A stretch of 7,161 nucleotides of DNA from Hyphomicrobiaceae bacterium (GTDB lineage Bacteria > Pseudomonadota > Alphaproteobacteria > Rhizobiales > JAKIUO01). The translations under genes were made by a program, and so were the position numbers. Position 1 is the first letter of the stretch, and every line of letters starts with the position of its first letter. The DNA lies in contig JAKIUO010000152.1 in assembly GCA_021647535.1 (NCBI GenBank), positions 1 through 7,161 on the forward strand, written 5' to 3'. Below, piece after piece: positions 5,161 to 7,161 of the stretch. The notes beneath the pieces are model-generated. The model saw only the letters and a program-made list of their open reading frames with translations. It searched no databases and was not told where the DNA came from.

Positions 5161-6060
5161 TCAGCCAGCCACATTCCCTGCCGACAACATAGTCGGGCGC
5201 AGGATGGCGGTGAGATCGCCGCCGCCTTCAAAAGCAACTCGGGAGACCACCTTGTGAAAGCCCTCAATACACACTTTCATATGATGGGCATTGGCGTGTA
5301 GCATCAGCATATCGTTGACCATGATGGCCACATGACCTTTCCAGAATATGAGATCGCCACGCTGCATTTCTTCCATGCCGCCCAGATCAATATCACGCCC
5401 CTCAAGCTGCATCTGCATATCGGCATCACGTGGACAGGATAGTCCGGCAAATTCATAGGCCAGCTGTACCAGCCCCGAACAGTCAAGTCCATCCGCCGTG
5501 CGCCCGCCCCACAGATAGGGCACCTCAACATAGCGCTCGGCCACCGAGACGAAATCGTCGGCGACATCATCAAGCTTGCCCACATGCACCTTGCGCAGAT
5601 AGCGACCATCAGCAAGCTTCATGAACTCACCCGCTTCGCCAACAATGCGCAATCGCGAATTCATGAACAGCTTGTAAGGCAGCGGCGTTTTGATATCCGG
5701 CTTGCCATAGGCAAAGGTCGACAGCGCGATCACCTTGTGGGTGGGTTGCTGCATGTCACTCGACAGGCAGCCCTTGGGCAGATAGCCGACATAACCGTCA
5801 CGGTTATTCTGCACCCAGGCCCAGTTGCCCTGCTCATCAAAAACGGTGACATCATCGCCAAAAATAATCTGTGTTTCCACCGGCATGTCATAATCTGGTC
5901 CGCGATGCAGACCCATAGCGCCCGCTGTCACCCGCGCCACACGGCCCTCTACATAATGTGGGGCCTCGACCACATCTCTCAAATGCTCGGCGGCCATATC
6001 GTTACGAAAGGCATTGGTGCGCCGGTCCAACGCTTTTGGAGGGGTATTGTCATTGTGCAT
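5161..6060 (-). CDS. SH3 plus NlpC/P60 cysteine peptidase (C40 family), cytoplasmic
   Basis: The protein has 299 residues from the ATG at 6060. An in-frame GTG at 6066 would add two residues, but AAAG upstream is better placed for the ATG. Residues about 38-98 and 110-160 form two SH3-like segments (GYVGYLPKGCL is the end of the first). The C-terminal part is an NlpC/P60 domain with VPYLWGGRTADGLDCSGLVQ, where Cys194 is the nucleophile, GHVAIMV with His243, and His255 in HANAHH as the likely third polar residue. No signal peptide is present, so it should act in the cytoplasm. Relatives such as YkfC are gamma-D-glutamyl-diamino acid endopeptidases that cut murein peptides with a free N-terminal L-Ala. 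That specificity is inferred here. It follows an M17 aminopeptidase after 61 bases on the same strand, probably one operon. U-rich sequence follows its stop. Confidence 0.88.
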   Translation of the reverse strand: MHNDNTPPKALDRRTNAFRNDMAAEHLRDVVEAPHYVEGRVARVTAGAMGLHRGPDYDMPVETQIIFGDDVTVFDEQGNWAWVQNNRDGYVGYLPKGCLSSDMQQPTHKVIALSTFAYGKPDIKTPLPYKLFMNSRLRIVGEAGEFMKLADGRYLRKVHVGKLDDVADDFVSVAERYVEVPYLWGGRTADGLDCSGLVQLAYEFAGLSCPRDADMQMQLEGRDIDLGGMEEMQRGDLIFWKGHVAIMVNDMLMLHANAHHMKVCIEGFHKVVSRVAFEGGGDLTAILRPTMLSAGNVAG

Positions 6061-6105
6061 GTTCACACTTTCATTTCGTTTTATTCATCCGCCAGCCCCC
6101 TCCCG

Positions 6106-6136
6106 TTAAACTGGTCTGGCCTTAAACTGGTCTGGC
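6106..6136. repeat. 16-bp tandem duplication across the M17 aminopeptidase stop codon
   Basis: TTAAACTGGTCTGGC occurs at 6106-6120 and again at 6122-6136, a period of 16 bases with one base between the copies. On the - strand each copy includes the codons for the last residues (R-P-V) and a TAA. The aminopeptidase stops at the TAA in the 6122 copy, so the other copy is non-coding spacer in a shifted frame. The identity of the copies points to a recent slippage duplication. Confidence 0.9.
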
Positions 6137-7161
6137 ATAGCGGTTTTTAAGATATTCAAACAAGGCGCGCGCACTTTGCGGTTCGCCGCCTCGTGGTTTG
6201 CCGGGGCGATCTTGCGGCACCCAGCCATAAATATCAAGGAACAGAAAGTCGCTGGCCTTTGAAACAAAACGCTTCAAAAACAAACCAGCGGTGACGCTGC
6301 CAGCAAATCCACCCTCGGTGATATGATTAATATCGGCAATCTTGCTGGCCAGCTGGGCATCATAAGGCTTCCAGAATGGCATCCGCCAGAGCGGGTCATT
6401 GGTGCTGAGAGATACCGCATAAAGTTCGTTGGCGATCTCGTCATTATCCACATAAAAAGGCGGCACTTCGACACCAAGCGCCACACGGGCGGCACCGGTC
6501 AGGGTGGCGATACAGACCAGCAATTCGGGTTTTTCTTCGTCGGCAAAAGTCAACGCATCGGCCAGTACCAGACGCCCTTCGGCATCGGTGTTGCCGATCT
6601 CGACGGAAAGGCCCTTGCGACTGTCCAGAACATCGGAAGGGCGATAGGCATCGCGGCCAATATTATTGTCGGCAGCTGGCACCAGTACGCGCAGATTAAC
6701 GGGCAGATCGGCACTCATGATCATTTGTGCCAAAGCCAGCACGGTGGCCGCGCCGCCCATGTCCTTTTTCATCAGCGCCATGGCCGAGGAAGGCTTGATG
6801 TCCAGCCCGCCGCTGTCGAAGCATACACCCTTGCCCACCAGGGTTATCAGCGGTGCGTCATTGCCCGCGCCATCATCCACGCCATCGTCCGCGCCATTGC
6901 CCACGCCACCATTCGCGTCCTGCCAACGCATTTCTATCAGCCGCGGCGCGCGGGCCTCTTCCGCGCCCCTGCCGACGGCATGGATCAGCTGAAATCCACG
7001 GGCCAGTGCTTCACCGGTGATTTCGGAAAAATCCGCGCCGAAGGTTTCGGCCAGAGCACGGGCCTGTTCGGCCAGTTGCACCGGGCCGAGGTCGCTGGCC
7101 GGGGTGTTGATCAGGTCGCGCCCCAGCCACACGGCTTCGGCCTGTTGGCCGATCTCGTCCA
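6122..7161 (-). CDS. Leucyl aminopeptidase family M17, N-terminally truncated by the window edge
   Basis: The frame is open to the window edge, giving the C-terminal 345 residues of a protein that is usually about 460. The GTG at 7132 is an internal valine, since the upstream codons continue a family-like sequence (EAVWLGRDLINTPASDLGP). M17 enzymes remove N-terminal residues from peptides in the cytoplasm using two metal ions. Visible ligands and catalytic residues (numbered from the edge) are Lys110 and Asp115 in GKGVCFDSGG, Lys122 in DIKPSS, Asp133 in KKDMGGA, and Asp192, Glu194 and Arg196 in the signature NTDAEGRL. The C-terminal DIYGWVPQDRPGKPRGGEPQSARALFEYL is typical. An unusual Gly/Asp/Asn-rich loop, coded by a 12-bp tandem repeat, sits just before the metal site. 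It is the first gene of the visible pair with the NlpC/P60 protein. Confidence 0.95.
   Translation of the reverse strand, partial: DEIGQQAEAVWLGRDLINTPASDLGPVQLAEQARALAETFGADFSEITGEALARGFQLIHAVGRGAEEARAPRLIEMRWQDANGGVGNGADDGVDDGAGNDAPLITLVGKGVCFDSGGLDIKPSSAMALMKKDMGGAATVLALAQMIMSADLPVNLRVLVPAADNNIGRDAYRPSDVLDSRKGLSVEIGNTDAEGRLVLADALTFADEEKPELLVCIATLTGAARVALGVEVPPFYVDNDEIANELYAVSLSTNDPLWRMPFWKPYDAQLASKIADINHITEGGFAGSVTAGLFLKRFVSKASDFLFLDIYGWVPQDRPGKPRGGEPQSARALFEYLKNRYARPV
6857..6916. repeat. Five-unit 12-bp tandem repeat inside the M17 gene
   Basis: Five consecutive 12-base units start at 6857, 6869, 6881, 6893 and 6905 and fit the consensus GCCATYRYCCRC, with one to four changes each. On the coding (-) strand they translate to the four-residue units ANGG, VGNG, ADDG, VDDG and AGND. 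Because the unit is a multiple of three, gain or loss of copies would keep the reading frame. Confidence 0.85.

Noticed and set aside
5032..5301. 89-codon frame on the + strand over the end of the NlpC/P60 gene
   Set aside because: It starts in element B, crosses the A-tracts and then shadows the - strand NlpC/P60 gene.
6857..6916. The 12-bp repeat as a CRISPR array or RTX calcium-binding repeat
   Set aside because: Units abut with no spacers and are coding. The four-residue period does not fit the nine-residue RTX repeat.
7130..7132. GTG at 7132 as the start of the M17 gene
   Set aside because: Codons upstream remain open and continue the family sequence, and M17 proteins need about 115 more residues at the N-terminus.

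Overview
The window reads as chromosomal DNA of an alphaproteobacterium. This rests on the style of the proteins (an alphaproteobacterial-type HemN, an M17 aminopeptidase next to an SH3/NlpC-P60 hydrolase), moderately high GC, and GC-rich dyad elements between genes of a kind I associate with Rhodospirillales-like genomes. The genus cannot be fixed from the sequence. I see no tRNA, rRNA, CRISPR array, insertion sequence or prophage gene.

Layout: (1) 1-194, + strand, the last 64 codons of an isoprenylcysteine methyltransferase-like membrane protein. (2) 195-599, a 405-base non-coding stretch rich in dyad symmetry: a CRP-type palindrome, an almost perfect FNR/FixK-type box with a -10 element at class II spacing, and two further palindromes in the predicted leader. 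(3) 600-2183, + strand, a YeeE/YedE-family (thiosulfate/sulfur transport type) membrane protein. (4) 2225-2265, a long hairpin that can terminate transcription from both sides. (5) 2285-2563, - strand, an unrecognised 92-residue membrane-anchored protein. (6) 2730-4079, - strand, hemN (oxygen-independent coproporphyrinogen III dehydrogenase). (7) 4182-4811, - strand, a YjdF/DUF2238 membrane protein. (8) 5161-6060, - strand, a cytoplasmic SH3 plus NlpC/P60 peptidase. (9) 6122-7161, - strand, an M17 leucyl aminopeptidase whose N-terminus lies outside the window.

Two functional themes appear. First, both the YeeE-family transporter and hemN carry candidate FNR-type boxes centred about 41 bp before the predicted transcription start. 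This suggests an oxygen-limitation regulon joining anaerobic haem synthesis with uptake of a sulfur compound. The hemN box is weaker, but it is supported by spacing and by the known FNR control of hemN in other proteobacteria. Second, the aminopeptidase and the NlpC/P60 protein lie 61 bases apart on one strand. Both appear cytoplasmic, which fits joint degradation of peptides, possibly recycled murein peptides.

No wholly new system is evident. The less ordinary items are a 10-bp inverted repeat abutting the hemN start codon, two composite dyad elements with the same architecture but different stem sequences, a 12-bp in-frame tandem repeat inside the aminopeptidase gene, and a 16-bp tandem duplication of that gene's stop-codon region.
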